DNA from: Aphis gossypii | Taxonomy: Eukaryota; Arthropoda; Insecta; Hemiptera; Aphididae | Direction of reading: 5' to 3' | DNA: 64,000 bases | Assembly: GCF_020184175.1 (NCBI RefSeq) | Contig: NW_026083025.1 | Location: 411,535 to 475,534 of the forward strand | Shown here: piece by piece, positions 1 through 12,562 of the stretch | Layout of the letters: each line of letters opens with the position of its first letter | How positions within the stretch are numbered: position 1 is the first letter of the stretch | Made by a program: the position numbers and the translations under genes | The notes under the pieces: generated by a model | Databases searched by the model: none | What the model saw: only the letters and a program-made list of their open reading frames with translations | What the model was told of the DNA's origin: nothing

Positions 1-3000
1 ATCGAGTCACCGATATAACCGTGAAACCAAAATAGCTAAGTACACACAGTAGCTAAAACATAAATTTAAATGTTCAAAATGGCTTAAATTTCTTATTAAA
101 AAATATGCTAGACATTTGTTGAAAATTCCATCGAGAATTAATTAATTAATTAATTTGTACGAAAAAAAAATGTAAATTTATGCCAATGTATATTTTACGA
201 GTGGTTAAATCTTTGAGAAACATATAAAATTCAATAAAGGTACCTTCAGTTAAAGCCGCGTATTAGGAACATGGATAGTTGATACAATCGTGTTATTAAA
301 ACAAAATGTTTAGGGACGGACCAGCGGAATATTAAAAAACATTGAATTATTAAAACAACACATCGGTTATTTGAAACAATAATTAGAGCCAAGGTACTAC
401 TGCACCACTACGGGACTACATAATTTTATCTTTACTGTCATTAGACAGCTTTACTGAATTTCACTTGTCCAATTAACTTCGTTTATTTTTACTGTTCTCT
501 ATAATAGTATAGTACTACTTACCCTGCTCTTTACTGTTATCGTTTTAGTTCTGCTTCAGAGTGCGTAAGTAAGGCAGATAGTGTTTCGGCTTTATTTAGG
601 AACATTATTATTATGAAAGCATGTTCATTACTCATCATGTTATACTCTACGTAAAAAAAAAACAGACATCAATATAAACATATTTTATATAACGTATACA
701 ATTTTTTTTTTGTTTTCATAATGGTTTTTTTTTTTATTACACATTTTTTTCATAATATATATAATCAATTGCTTATCAGAAGAAATCGATTAATCGACAT
801 ATTTCATCTTGGTCCAAAAGTGTTAATAATAAGCAGCTTATATTTCGAAATTTTTTAAAAAATAAAAACACTAAAATAAATCTATTAGATTGTTATAACA
901 GTTCTTAAATATAATATTTTAAACAATAGGTACCGCTCGTACCAGGTACGTATTTTCAGTATTGAAAGTAACGTTACAAATGTAACATATTACTGTAACG
1001 ATGTTACTTTGTTTACAGCACATGTTACACATTTTCGTTTGAATTTTTTCCAAGTATTGAAAATATTTTTGATAAGCAAATTTAAAATAAAACACGTTAT
1101 ATTTTTGAGTGTAGGAGATTAAAAAAAAATAAATGTCAATTAGAAAAATAATAATTCTATAGATTTATATTTTGGGTATATTTAATATAATATGTTTCTA
1201 TTAATAATTTAAACTCTGAACAATTCAGTTTTCAATGTATTATACTTTTGTACAACATATTATTTACTATTTAACCATATTTTGGTCGATTAATTTTTCT
1301 CGTCTATCTTAATATACGCCCTAACTCTTAATAATAAATTATTTATCTTGCAGAGTGATTTGGTTACAATATTTTCTTTGTTCCTAACACTAACCTTTAA
1401 GGAATTTTTATCCAATGATTCAATTACTTACATGTTTTTATGTAAACATCAAAGTTATGTCATTGCCTCTCAATACCCAAACAGAAGTAACGCACATTTA
1501 GGTTATTAATTAATTTTAGGAATCTCAATTTAAATAGTAGGTACACTGCTGAATAATCAACTATAAACAATAAACATTGAATAAAAATAATACTGAAAAT
1601 TAGATAAATATCGTTGAATAAATATTTTGAAAACATAAATATAATTAATAATAACAATGCAAATGTAATGATGAAAAAGATGTCAAAATCAGTTTCATAC
1701 CCTCAAACCACAAATACATAAACAAACTAGATAGCCGACTTTCGTATATTGTAATGAATAAAATATGAAGTTGACTACCATATTATTCCAAGAAAGCCAA
1801 TTAATGATGTGATGAGAATATGGTAAATTGATAATTGAATTCTTTAGTTATTAATAACAGAAATTTAAAAAAAATCTGAAATCAAATTTAAGTTTTTTCT
1901 AAATCGATTTTAGTCTAAATGCTATACTATAATATACGATGATGGATTGCTGTGTGAACGGGTGTTTTAACTAAAGGGAGACTATGGGAGCACAATTTAA
2001 TTTTTTTCGTCAGTTTATACAATTATGATAAATTATAATTTATAATAAAATGTACTCGAATTTATACTTAAATGTTTATATTGTATACATTGTGTATAAA
2101 TTTCCTTTGAAAAATGATGTAATTGCGTTGTGGGTATTCACCCACACATTGCATTCACAAATAATCGTAAAAGCTTTACGTTTACACCATCAAAAACAAG
2201 TCGTATACGTGGTGATCATTTTAAGTTAAGTGATTTTAAAGATACGCCAGGTGGAAGTTACCACATCTATTTTAAATAACTTATTATATAAAAAAAGAAT
2301 TGGGTTAAGTAAATGGCGACCAGCTTCATTAATAATCACAATTAGCTATCTAGATTTTTTATACATCTGTGCTTCAAACACATATTATTAAAAAATTATC
2401 AAACACATTTAGACCCGCCATTTACTCAGATTTTAAAATTTCTAAAGAAGAACATTTAGATATAAAATTGAACCAAGTCAACAAAATAGTACTTTCAAAA
2501 ATATAATGAAAAAAATGTATGTAGAAATATAGAACCCTATGTAACTTCTCTGTTTTAAACAGTAGGTAAATGTAATCACAAAATGTCACATGCTAACATC
2601 TACCATGAAGCTATAGGAACAAAAATAAAATACCCAACTACATACGTGAATATTGAATATTAAAACCTTTGGAACGAACTTTCAATTATCAATACACTAG
2701 CATTCTTTCTAAAATCGGGATTGGACAAGTTAATTTAATTAAAATTTAAAAGTATATTTATAGTGAATTTATAATTATTATTTAATAATTAATGTATTTC
2801 ACTTTAAAAAAAGAATCATTTAAGATGTATTAAAAAAAATGTGTGTTGGGTTCTACTACTAAATTATTAAAAATGTAAAATTAACTTTATTAATTTTTAT
2901 ATAATATTTTATTATTTAGGTATATTTAAACGATGTTACTAATTCATGTTATGCGTTGATAAAATTTACTGAAAAAGTGAAAACTTTAATATTCTTCAGA

Positions 3001-4501
3001 TTTAATAAAATCTATATACATCTATCAAAACCATTAACAACCAAATTTTGAAAGCTTTCTGAAAGCAGAAAAGAATGTACAAGTTAATTAGGTGCGCTTT
3101 ATAATTTACGGTTATAATAAAACGATTTTCTCGCATAAGACATTTGTTACACGCCACTCTGACCTATATCTCACCGACAGCTTGACGGATAATTACAATA
3201 TATAGTAGGTACATATTTGGGTAAGTTTAATACATTTTCTAAAATATTATGTATAATGATGTAATATAGTATAATACTAAGAAAAAAAATAGTATCCAAG
3301 AAATGTTTTAATAAATTGGCATGCTTACTAATGGTTTTATTCATAATAGTGAAATAATGATTTATTTACGTAAGATGAATAGCTTTTTAAGGGTCGTATA
3401 AGTATGAAATGTCGCACCTTAAGATGTTATAAAGGTAGGTAGTTATATAGTAATTATATTATAACATAGTGGATGTATAAAATAATGAGTTATGACCCAC
3501 TCTCGTTTATCGTCTAATTCAATTACAGTTTACCACAAGTTATTGGTTGTGGTTACTGGTTGGCAGTTATCATCTCACGTCGACTAATGTTTTAGCGACA
3601 TAGGGTAATTTCAAATTAGTGCCAAGTACACAGTTAATTAAATGGTGGTTGACCAGTATTACTCAATTAAAAATTACAGTAATGTTATCAATAAAACAGG
3701 GGAAGTCAAACTCTGCTGTATAGCAGGTTTCAAGTGAACCTCGTCAAAGTAGGTTCCTATAGTAATAGATGTCTTAAATTTGAATGCAATAGTAAATCAA
3801 ATTTTTGTAATTTATATCTATTTTATTACATTTTAAACTTCAGATTGTTATAAAAAGAATTATGTCTTTACAATAATTTCGATATACTTAAATTGTTATA
3901 AGAACAACTTATAAGATTATTATTACCTACTTATGAATACTTTATGTTACATTCTCAAACATTTTGACATAAAACATTAATCAACTAAAAGAATGCAAAC
4001 ATCTAAAATGAACATGTTAAATTTTAAGTAGCTTAAAATTAGCAAAACTATTTACTTCTTATAATATCCATAATATTAATAGTGGAACGTTTCAAGTTTC
4101 TTGGGTTAATATTTTATGAATAACTACTATTTTTCCATTTCATATTATAAGATAATAAAATTACATAATTCGCTTAAAGATAAATTATTATTATACGATT
4201 AAATATTCAATGTCATCAACATTTGAACTTAACTTACTTAACGGCTAGAAAAAAATATTTGCGGCTTTACGCTAAACCTTTTTTTTAATTCATGTAAAAT
4301 AAAGCGAGCAAATATACACAATAGATATCGAGTATATTATGTTGCCAATGAGTTAGTTGCTATAGCGGATGTGTTAAATTTGAATTCAATGATAAATTAT
4401 CAAAAAGCGATTCTTAGCAGAGATGGTCTATCAGCAAATTGTATATAAATAACAAATATATATATTGCTATTAATTATTATAGTAATTATTATAGTTATT
4501 A
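1..4501. other. non-coding AT-rich stretch
   Basis: No open frame longer than about 65 codons and no recognisable protein. The only structure I see is two weak relics of the foldback-type family that is intact at 42.56-44.34 kb: about 3695-3800 (near 'aaatttgaatgcaat') and about 4365-4440 (an 'aaatttgaattcaatgat' block followed by 'gcgattcttagcagagatg'). The rest is unassigned intergenic DNA. Confidence 0.5.
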
Positions 4502-5350
4502 ATTTAAAGCGCGGATTTGTATGCATTTGCATATTATTCTGGTTGATCGTATGATATGCTAAGTGAGCACAAAATTTGTTTCATGACATAATGTTTTATA
4601 AAAATGAAACTTGTTTAGTGCATATTTAAACGACCAGTGGTTCCCAACTCATGGACCGTGAGCAGCACGGTACTGGACCATGAACAATATAATATTAAAT
4701 ATTTAAATATTATATATATTTAAAATAATATTATTATATATTTTTGTTACGTACTTAATAATATTTCTGGTTATAATAATATTTAACCAATATTAACTAC
4801 AGTGTACTTTAAGTGTACACTTAACGGTATCGAACGTTTGAATGTAGTTTTATTTCATATAATATATATTTTATAATTATATAATACGTATACCTCAAAG
4901 ATTTTTTACAAAATTAGTGATCCGCACAACCAAAAAGATTGAGAACCACTGATTTAGACATTTTTCTATTTTAAGGGCTTATTTTAAAAATTTAATTGCA
5001 TATTTCAATGTTTCTTTTGTTTTTTTAGACATTTTTTAATATATACTATTGTCTATTATAATATAAGAAAAAAAATATTATTATATTTTTATAGTTTCGA
5101 TTAATACCAAAATAAACTTATATGGTTGTAAGAATAAACGGTTTTTCCAAATATTGCCTTGGAGGCTTGAGGCTTAGATCAATAATCTGGTAAATAAAGT
5201 ACGTGAACTAAGATAAGAATATATTGGTTACGACCCTGGTTGGACATTAACATTATTTCACTATTATTCAAAAAATAATTTTTTTATGCATATTTTAAAA
5301 TTTTTTAGCGCATATTTGGTTGGTTTTTAATGCATATAAATCCGCACTCT
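4502..5350. mobile_element. non-autonomous hAT-like element with a second element nested inside
   Basis: The ends are imperfect inverted repeats: 'gcggatttgtatgcatt' near the left edge and 'aatgcatataaatccgc' at the right edge. The flanks 'agttatta' (4494-4501) and 'agttgtta' (5351-5358) look like an 8-bp target duplication with one mismatch. The interior repeats 'gcatatttt'-like strings and has no coding capacity. A different element (4635-4951) sits inside it. The element at 41136-41620 has the same type of ends. Confidence 0.6.
4635..4951. mobile_element. MITE, hAT-like, nested
   Basis: Inverted termini 'cagtggttcccaactc' and 'gattgagaaccactg' bound about 317 bp of AT-rich non-coding DNA. 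CAGTGGTTC-type ends are typical of hAT miniature elements. The 8-bp duplication is imperfect: 'atttaaac' lies 3 bp outside the left end and 'atttagac' follows the right end. Confidence 0.65.
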
Positions 5351-5358
5351 AGTTGTTA

Positions 5359-8279
5359 TACAATAAATTGATATATTGTTTATCAAAAACTTCGTATTTA
5401 ATCAATTATTAATTATTTTAATTGTAGGTATATAAATATATAATATTCATATCATATAGATTATTTTTAATCTATTTAACTTTTTAATCAATATTGACTT
5501 ACTATGAAACGGTGTGAATAGGTTCGTAGCATAAATACCTAATAGTCAATAATTTAATTTATAAAATATTAATTATTATATTATTATTATTATTAATTGT
5601 ATTTTAATATTGAAAAAAAAAATAATATTCCATAGTTAATTGATATAGTAAAATATAATAGTATCAGTAAAACACTGGTCGCACGAACATATTTTATTAA
5701 CTACAAATTACAATTATAACTTTAACTAAAATAGTTATTTTATATTGAAATATATCTACTTTCGTTAAAATTTGTACTTGAAATGTCTTTAAAAATTATT
5801 GTAAATCTTCAGTAAACTTTAATTCCAGTATTAAAAACTTGCGAGGAAACTTATATTAAATTGTTAAGGTTACATAGAAATCAATAAAACAATGACATTT
5901 AAATAATATTTGGATTAGTTTTAAGCTAATTATAACACGAACCTTATTACACCATTTTACGACACGTCGGTATTGACCTATAAATAAATAACAGCCAGTA
6001 ATATTATACAAAAAATAACTACCTAATAATTCTATAATATTACCTTATTATTATTACCTATATAAAAAATATATATACTTTTACAAAAAAAAATATATTG
6101 TTACAGAGCAGTATCTAACTATAAAACGTTATCAATGTCTGATGCAAAATACTATATGATGAATCCCTAGCACAAAACTCAATCCATGTAATACCTATAG
6201 TAGATTCGAGTATTTTGAATATAATTACAAATTAAAGAATTTTTTCATTTTATTATAATTTTATCCCGCATAAACTTAATGTATTATTTAATTATCGACT
6301 TAATCCTTAGTATTTTCATCAATTATCAAAGAATAAAAAACAGGTACTTAGTGGTTATGTTATATTATATTGATAAATATCATTTTTAAGTGTCCCTCTG
6401 TAAAGTTACATTTTTGTGGATTAGTAGGGTAAGTAATCAATTGGCTTTTTAATCATTGGTGTTTTAGATAACTAATATAGATATCTTTCTTACTGCCACA
6501 ATTGATGAGCTATTTGCATAGTGATTAGTGAAGTATATTTATATTTATATATGTATATAGAGATAAGTGAATACCACATAGGTACTAATACACGATTACA
6601 TTATAATATTTTTAAGTATTAATAGATTTATTAGTGAAATTGAAAAAATATTAATCTTTTTGGTGCATTCGAATTTTTGCAAAAATATGGGTATTTAAAA
6701 ACTGTAATTTTAAATTTTACTATTACTTGGATTTACATTTAGTATAATAATAATACGACCAAAGCATGTTGTGAAAAATATAGTATGTACATTTTTGGGT
6801 GACATTGAAAATGTTTATTTTGATGATTTATTAGTGTTCGTTATTCGATGAGACAGTCACGAAGGTGGAACATATTATGATGAACGATGAGCATTATGTC
6901 AGGTTTTAGATTTAGAGCTTAAAAATAATATCAAATATACAGGGGAAAAGATTCAGTTTCAAGTGGAAACATAAAAATAACAACCAGGATGGTGACATAT
7001 TTTATTTTTATCAATAAGAAATGTATATTAATAACATTTAAAGTACCTATTAAAAGTTGACATAACAAAAAAAAAATGATTATGTAACACCAATAAATTT
7101 ATATATGTTTTTATAATCTACAAAATAAATCTATACAAAAAAACTTTAAAATTATTATATCCAAACAATTTATTCTTGAACGTTTTGGTTATAAAATAAA
7201 AGTTATCATTCAAACCGAGTTTGACCATTTGTGTGTGTTTCATTAGGTACAAGAAGGTCAACTTGCAGTCTATTTTAGTAAGTGAAATCAATAATATTGT
7301 CAAGTTAATGAAAAAATATCTTTCCAATACTCGTTATACTGCTATCATATAAAGTGTTTTATCGTTATATATTTGTCAGAACATGCAATTTATGAACGAA
7401 CTAACCATTTAGGTACTTACTTATTTTAAATCTATTTAATGAAATATATAAATGACCTAAATAAATGATATTTTCATCGAAAAACTTTATTGGTATTAAA
7501 ATAACACGGATAAAAAACTAGACAGTAAAATTTTGGATGCAAATTTTTTTGCTTGAATATTGTTATTTCTTGGTAATGCAAAATAATATATTTTAGAAAC
7601 ACTTAAAAAATTTTTAATGTTACTATATAGTATATACATAAAAAAAAATACATAATATACATCAATTACCTACGTTAACTGAAAATGTGCGATAAAATTA
7701 TATTAATCAAAATCATACAAATTATTAGCTATTTACTCGCTCAAACTTTTTCTTTTTTCTGGGAAAAATGAAAATATGAATAATTTGGAGCACTGTAATT
7801 TTAGAGTTGCATAGTTGTAACGCATTACACTTTTTAATATAAGCAGTAACGTAAATTGGGAGGTGAAAATGTAGCAATTGCACCACCAGAAAATTATAAA
7901 AATTTGTATACCTACCTATAATTTCTAATTTCAAAAGTGTACATTTGTTTTACAAATTACGATTAGGTAAAAAAAATTAATTATCGTGCAACTGTCGATT
8001 TGTATCTATATCTTAAATCCTATTTCAAATAGTAATTGATGAATTTGAATAATTTGATGCTATATGTTTTAAAAGAAGACATCGACTATGGTTTCCATCT
8101 CAACCAAAAAATTATTTAAATTTAATCTGTAAAAGTTGATGAGTGTGACGAACTCCCTAATTATATGTAACTACAAATAAATCTATTTAATAATAACTCT
8201 ATTCATTATTAATAACTGTATAATAATTGGACTAAAATTAAAATTATATAAATACTCTGATGATAATCAGTGAAAATAC
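5359..8279. other. non-coding AT-rich stretch
   Basis: The short open frames here (for example 7118-7327 minus) have no recognisable domain and look like chance frames. I see no RNA gene or element end. Confidence 0.45.
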
Positions 8280-8860
8280 AAAGAAATAATTGGATTGTAG
8301 ATAGTAAAATTGTAGAGCAAAATGAAAAACTATAAACGCTTATAACAAAAAATTGTGACTAACGATTCTTGATTTTTTTTTTAACTGCAATAAGAACAAC
8401 TCAAAAGGAACCTTGAATTAAATTTTTAAGTTTTTTTGAACACCCAAAATTTTTTTAACAACACTTTAGAAAAATCGAAAATTTTAGTTGTCTATAAATA
8501 GTTCTAAAATGTCAAAATATTTTGAAAATTTAGCCATGTATTAATAATGTAATATAAACATGTGGTAAAAATGACATGTATTTACAGTTACAATTTTGAA
8601 GTACCAATTATGTAAAAAAAATCGATTTAGTCGAAAACTGGCTTTGCGTAAAAATTCTCGTTTTTTCGTCACTTTTTTTTTTTGTTTTCACGATTTTTTT
8701 TTTAAACTGTTAGAAAATGTTTACTTTTGACTTCTATAATGCACCAAGGTATTTACTTTGCCATCAGAAACCACCACCGAAGTTTGAAATTGAAGCACTA
8801 TTTCGACAAGTTATAATGTACACAGACACAAAAAAATAACACACACATCATTGTAAAATC
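8280..8860. repeat. foldback-family relic
   Basis: The block around 8600-8700, with 'cgaaaactggctttgcgtaa' and 'attctcgttttttcgtcac', reappears in reverse complement at about 10880-10930. The blocks around 8390-8520 ('agttgtctataaatag' and neighbours) recur in the foldback element at 42.56-44.34 kb. No reading frame spans it. Confidence 0.5.
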
Positions 8861-10386
8861 AATACATTCATTACTTTCAGAATCTAAAATAACAAATTTT
8901 TATGAAAAAACAATACTCACTATTATTTAGTACGTTATTATTAGTAACATAGTACTTATTTAGCAGTTATAGGTAGTACTTACTTACTTTACTTTACTTT
9001 ACTTACTTCGTATACTAGCTATTTAGGTACATTATAATATAGGTACAGTTATTGGTTTGCATTGAAGAACAGGGAAACATCAATTTCGTGGTGTAGTTTT
9101 GGCTTTGTATATTTTGAATTATCCACTCATAAAAATTAATATTTTAAGTGTTTTTCACTCCTAAAAAAAATATTTGGATTTTATAGTTTAATTTAAGAAT
9201 TTATACACTCAAAAATAAACAGTTAGGCAATATGATTACCTAAAACTGAAATGTACTAAGACATGAAATAATAATAAATGCTAATCTATTATTAAATATT
9301 GTATTCGTATTATAATTTATAATCAATAACTTCTTAAAAAAGCTTACAATTAAATAATCAATAGTGTTGGCACGTATTATGCATGACGTAATATAGAATG
9401 GATGACAATAAATATTCATTATACATTGTCACGAAAAATTGAGAAAAACGATATAGGATTAATTGGCAAGCATAAAACATAATATATAATATAATTATAG
9501 TTATTATTTCTTATTTTCTTAAATCATAATACAAGATTATTTTTATGGATCTCTTTTTATTATACAGTTATTTAAATCAACTCAAAGTATTATCATATAT
9601 GTATCTACCTATAAATATTAAAATATCTTACGAAAAATAGAATATTTACACTTTTTTAATTAATCATTAATATTGGATATTTTTAAATATTTTAGGGGTT
9701 CAGAAAATACCTCTGCAAATTATTAATACAATTTATGTAAAATAAATCTTTATAATAATTGTTTTATTATTCAGCGAATTATTGAATTCACAGAATATTA
9801 TGCTAAAATACTAAACGGATGTTCATAAATTTACATATATTACAAATAATATCAAAATAATAGCTATATGAATTATAAGTAGTATACGAGTACCTATATA
9901 CCTATTTTACCTACTATAATATATTTTCTTGTTTCCTACTCATTAATGTTGTTATTATAATTAATAAACTATTATATTTCGAGATGCCACGTTACTGTAA
10001 ATGTTGTGAAAAAAAATAAGTGTAATATGCAAGCAAACTGACTGACTAAATATTATTATGATTTTAAGAGGACAATATATATTAGAATTATCCAATATTT
10101 CTGAGTCAATTATATAGGAACAATGAAACGAAAATTTTTCATCGATGTGAGCTGAGTAATAATTAGTTAATATCAATAGATAAAATAGATTAAAATATAA
10201 GATTGAAAATGAAAACAACGGGTGGATACTGCTGACAATAATAGTGTCTAATAAATATTTTGATCACGAATACGGAATAACAATAACACCTATGGTATTA
10301 ATATTTCTTTGAATGTAATCGCATGGTAAAAACGTTATTAGAATAAATAAATAACTGGTATGCAAATGCTTAGTAGATTTAGGTTT
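8861..10386. other. non-coding stretch
   Basis: Contains a short (ttact)n-like run at about 8975-9008 and one chance 85-codon frame (9961-10218 minus). No recognisable gene. Confidence 0.45.
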
Positions 10387-10394
10387 TTGTATAT

Positions 10395-10591
10395 CAGGAG
10401 TGACCAAACTTTTTTTGGTCACGATCTACTAAAAATATACTTCACCTATGAGGATCGACTTCCATAGACATTTTTTTTTATTATTGAATAATTATAATTA
10501 TTAAGAAACATATAGGGCGCGTGGCTCTAAAAATAAATTCTAACATGATCGACTTTGAAATTGTTCGAGATCGACTGTTTGGCCACTCCTG
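10395..10591. mobile_element. MITE, hAT-like (197 bp)
   Basis: Starts 'caggagtgaccaaac' and ends 'gtttggccactcctg', an inverted terminal repeat with one mismatch. The flanks 'ttgtatat' (10387-10394) and 'ttgtatag' (10592-10599) form an 8-bp target duplication with one mismatch. A longer relative lies at 45018-45246. Inside, 'gatctactaaaaatatactt' and 'gatcgact' blocks are shared between the two copies. No coding capacity. Confidence 0.85.
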
Positions 10592-10744
10592 TTGTATAGT
10601 TTTCTATAAGTACCTGATATTTTTAACAATGCTTGTTTTTGACGTTCAAACGTTTACAATTAATTAAAATAATTAAATTATTTTTTAAAATTCGAACGAT
10701 TAATGTAATCATTGTACAATATTTAATTTATTTTTATGATTAAT

Positions 10745-11345
10745 GATTATTGTATACTTATTTACTTATTGTAACTTCGGGGGTGGTTTCCAATAGCAAA
10801 GTGAATATCCTTATTGCATTATAGAAATCAAAAGAAAAAATTTTACAGTAGTTTAAAAAAAAAAATCAGGAAAAACAAAAAAAAGTGACGGAAAAACGAG
10901 AATTTTTACGCAAAACCAGTTTTTGACAAAATCGACTTTTTTTATATAATTGTATTTCAAAAACTGTAACTATTAATACATGGAATTTTCACCAAGTGTT
11001 TAGATTAGTGTTATCTATATACAGTTGAATTTTCAAAAAATTTTAGTTTTTTTGAGTAATTTATAGACAACTGAAGTATTTTTTTTTTTTTTTTGAAGTG
11101 TCGATAAAAATATTTTGGGTGCCCTAAAAACCTTGAAAATGTAATACAACGTTTCTAAGTTATTGTTGTTAAAAGATCAAAAATCGTTTTTTAGTAAGAA
11201 TTTTAAGTATAACATAGGGCAACAAGTGGGTACCGCTCTGCTGTACAATTGATCACTATTATTTATGTGTTAAATTTGAATCCAATGATAGGTATCATGA
11301 TGTACGAAAAATGATTCTGAACGGAGATGATTTGTTAGCCTAGGA
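10745..11345. repeat. foldback-family relic with preserved right end
   Basis: Partly the reverse complement of 8280-8860. From about 11215, 'gcaacaagtgggtaccgctc', then 'aaatttgaatccaatgatag', then 'gattctgaacggagatgatt' match the terminal arms of the intact element at 42.56-44.34 kb. Confidence 0.6.
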
Positions 11346-12205
11346 TATATTTTTTTGTGGGTGATGAAAAAAAGTGATTTATGGTTTAATGAATTTTAGG
11401 TTTTTTTGCAATACAATACCGCTATTCTTATTTTGACATTTTATTTTGGCGACATTTACAGCTTTTTCAATTTTAAAACATGATTTTTCTGATAATAGTG
11501 ACGATGTGTATAACATTTGACGAATTCGTAAATTTAGTTATTTAGTAGCATAAAGTAATGGGAAAAATGTACTCGAAGCAATATTTGAGTAAAAAAAGTT
11601 GTTAAAAAATGCACATTTATTATGTGAATTCAAACAAATAGCTTAAGTCTTGTTACTGTTATACACAAACAATTCTGAAACCAAAGTAAAAAACAAAAAA
11701 TAATAATATAGATAATTTATTTATAAAACGTGGAATATTGGTAAGTAAGTACTGCGTAATAATCACTGATTTTCTGGTTTGATTTTGATTTGAGTGTACT
11801 ATTATAACATACAGTTACAATAAGGCTGTAACTGAAAATTTAAAAAAAATTATATTTCTACTTTTAAAATTTTCGGGGGGCCTTGGACCCCCCAGTTACA
11901 GCCTTTTACAGTTAGTTAGATAATTACTAAATATAATATTATAATTATTGTAGTAAAGATAATAATAATTATGGTTTAATTAATATTATTTATCAAATTT
12001 AACCAAACTGAAGATTTTAAAATCATTTATAAATTTTTTTTTCCTGTTACAATGATCAAAAAAATTTAGACTTAACATTAGATCAATACAATAATAAAAT
12101 AAATAATTTTCAGTTTGAACAATATTATAACATATTTGATCATCTACTATTACCTACATGAATATAAGTATCTTCGCATCTTCCTATAAAAATATGTTAT
12201 CTATA
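11346..12205. other. non-coding stretch with a short inverted repeat
   Basis: At 11822-11906 'aaggctgtaactg' and 'cagttacagcctt' face each other across about 60 bp that includes 'ggggggccttggacccccc'. This may be a very short miniature element, but I could not define a target duplication. Nothing else recognised. Confidence 0.4.
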
Positions 12206-12562
12206 TACAGTGTGACCGTCAGGAATCTGAAGTTTTTGAAATGAACAGTACTCAATTATTTTTTACTAATACCTAATTGAAATTTAATACCTAGGTAACT
12301 GTTTGTAACATAGGCGCCCGCAAGGAGGGGCAAGCTGGGACATTTGACCCCCCCTGGCTTTTCAAAAATATGTTTTAAATTGAATGTTTACAGATAAATT
12401 ACTATTTATTATATAATAAATGCTAACATTGCCCCCTCCTAAAAAAATTTCTGCGGGCGCCTATGGTTTGTAACTACAAGCAAATGAAACGTCGATAGTG
12501 AAAGATGACGTCGGGTGGATGAAGTCAAAACGTGTAAAAAGTCAGATTCCCGTCGGTCACAT
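12206..12562. mobile_element. MITE interrupted by another MITE
   Basis: 'gtgtgaccgtcaggaatctg' near 12210 and its imperfect inverse 'cagattcccgtcggtcacat' near 12543 act as terminal repeats. The 157-bp element at 12309-12465 sits between them with a perfect target duplication, so it inserted into an older element. The outer edges are approximate. Confidence 0.6.
12309..12465. mobile_element. MITE (157 bp) with perfect 8-bp target duplication
   Basis: Termini 'cataggcgcccgca' and 'tgcgggcgcctatg' are exact inverse copies. 'gtttgtaa' is present on both sides (12301-12308 and 12466-12473). The interior is a short polypurine/polypyrimidine-rich, non-coding segment. Confidence 0.88.
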
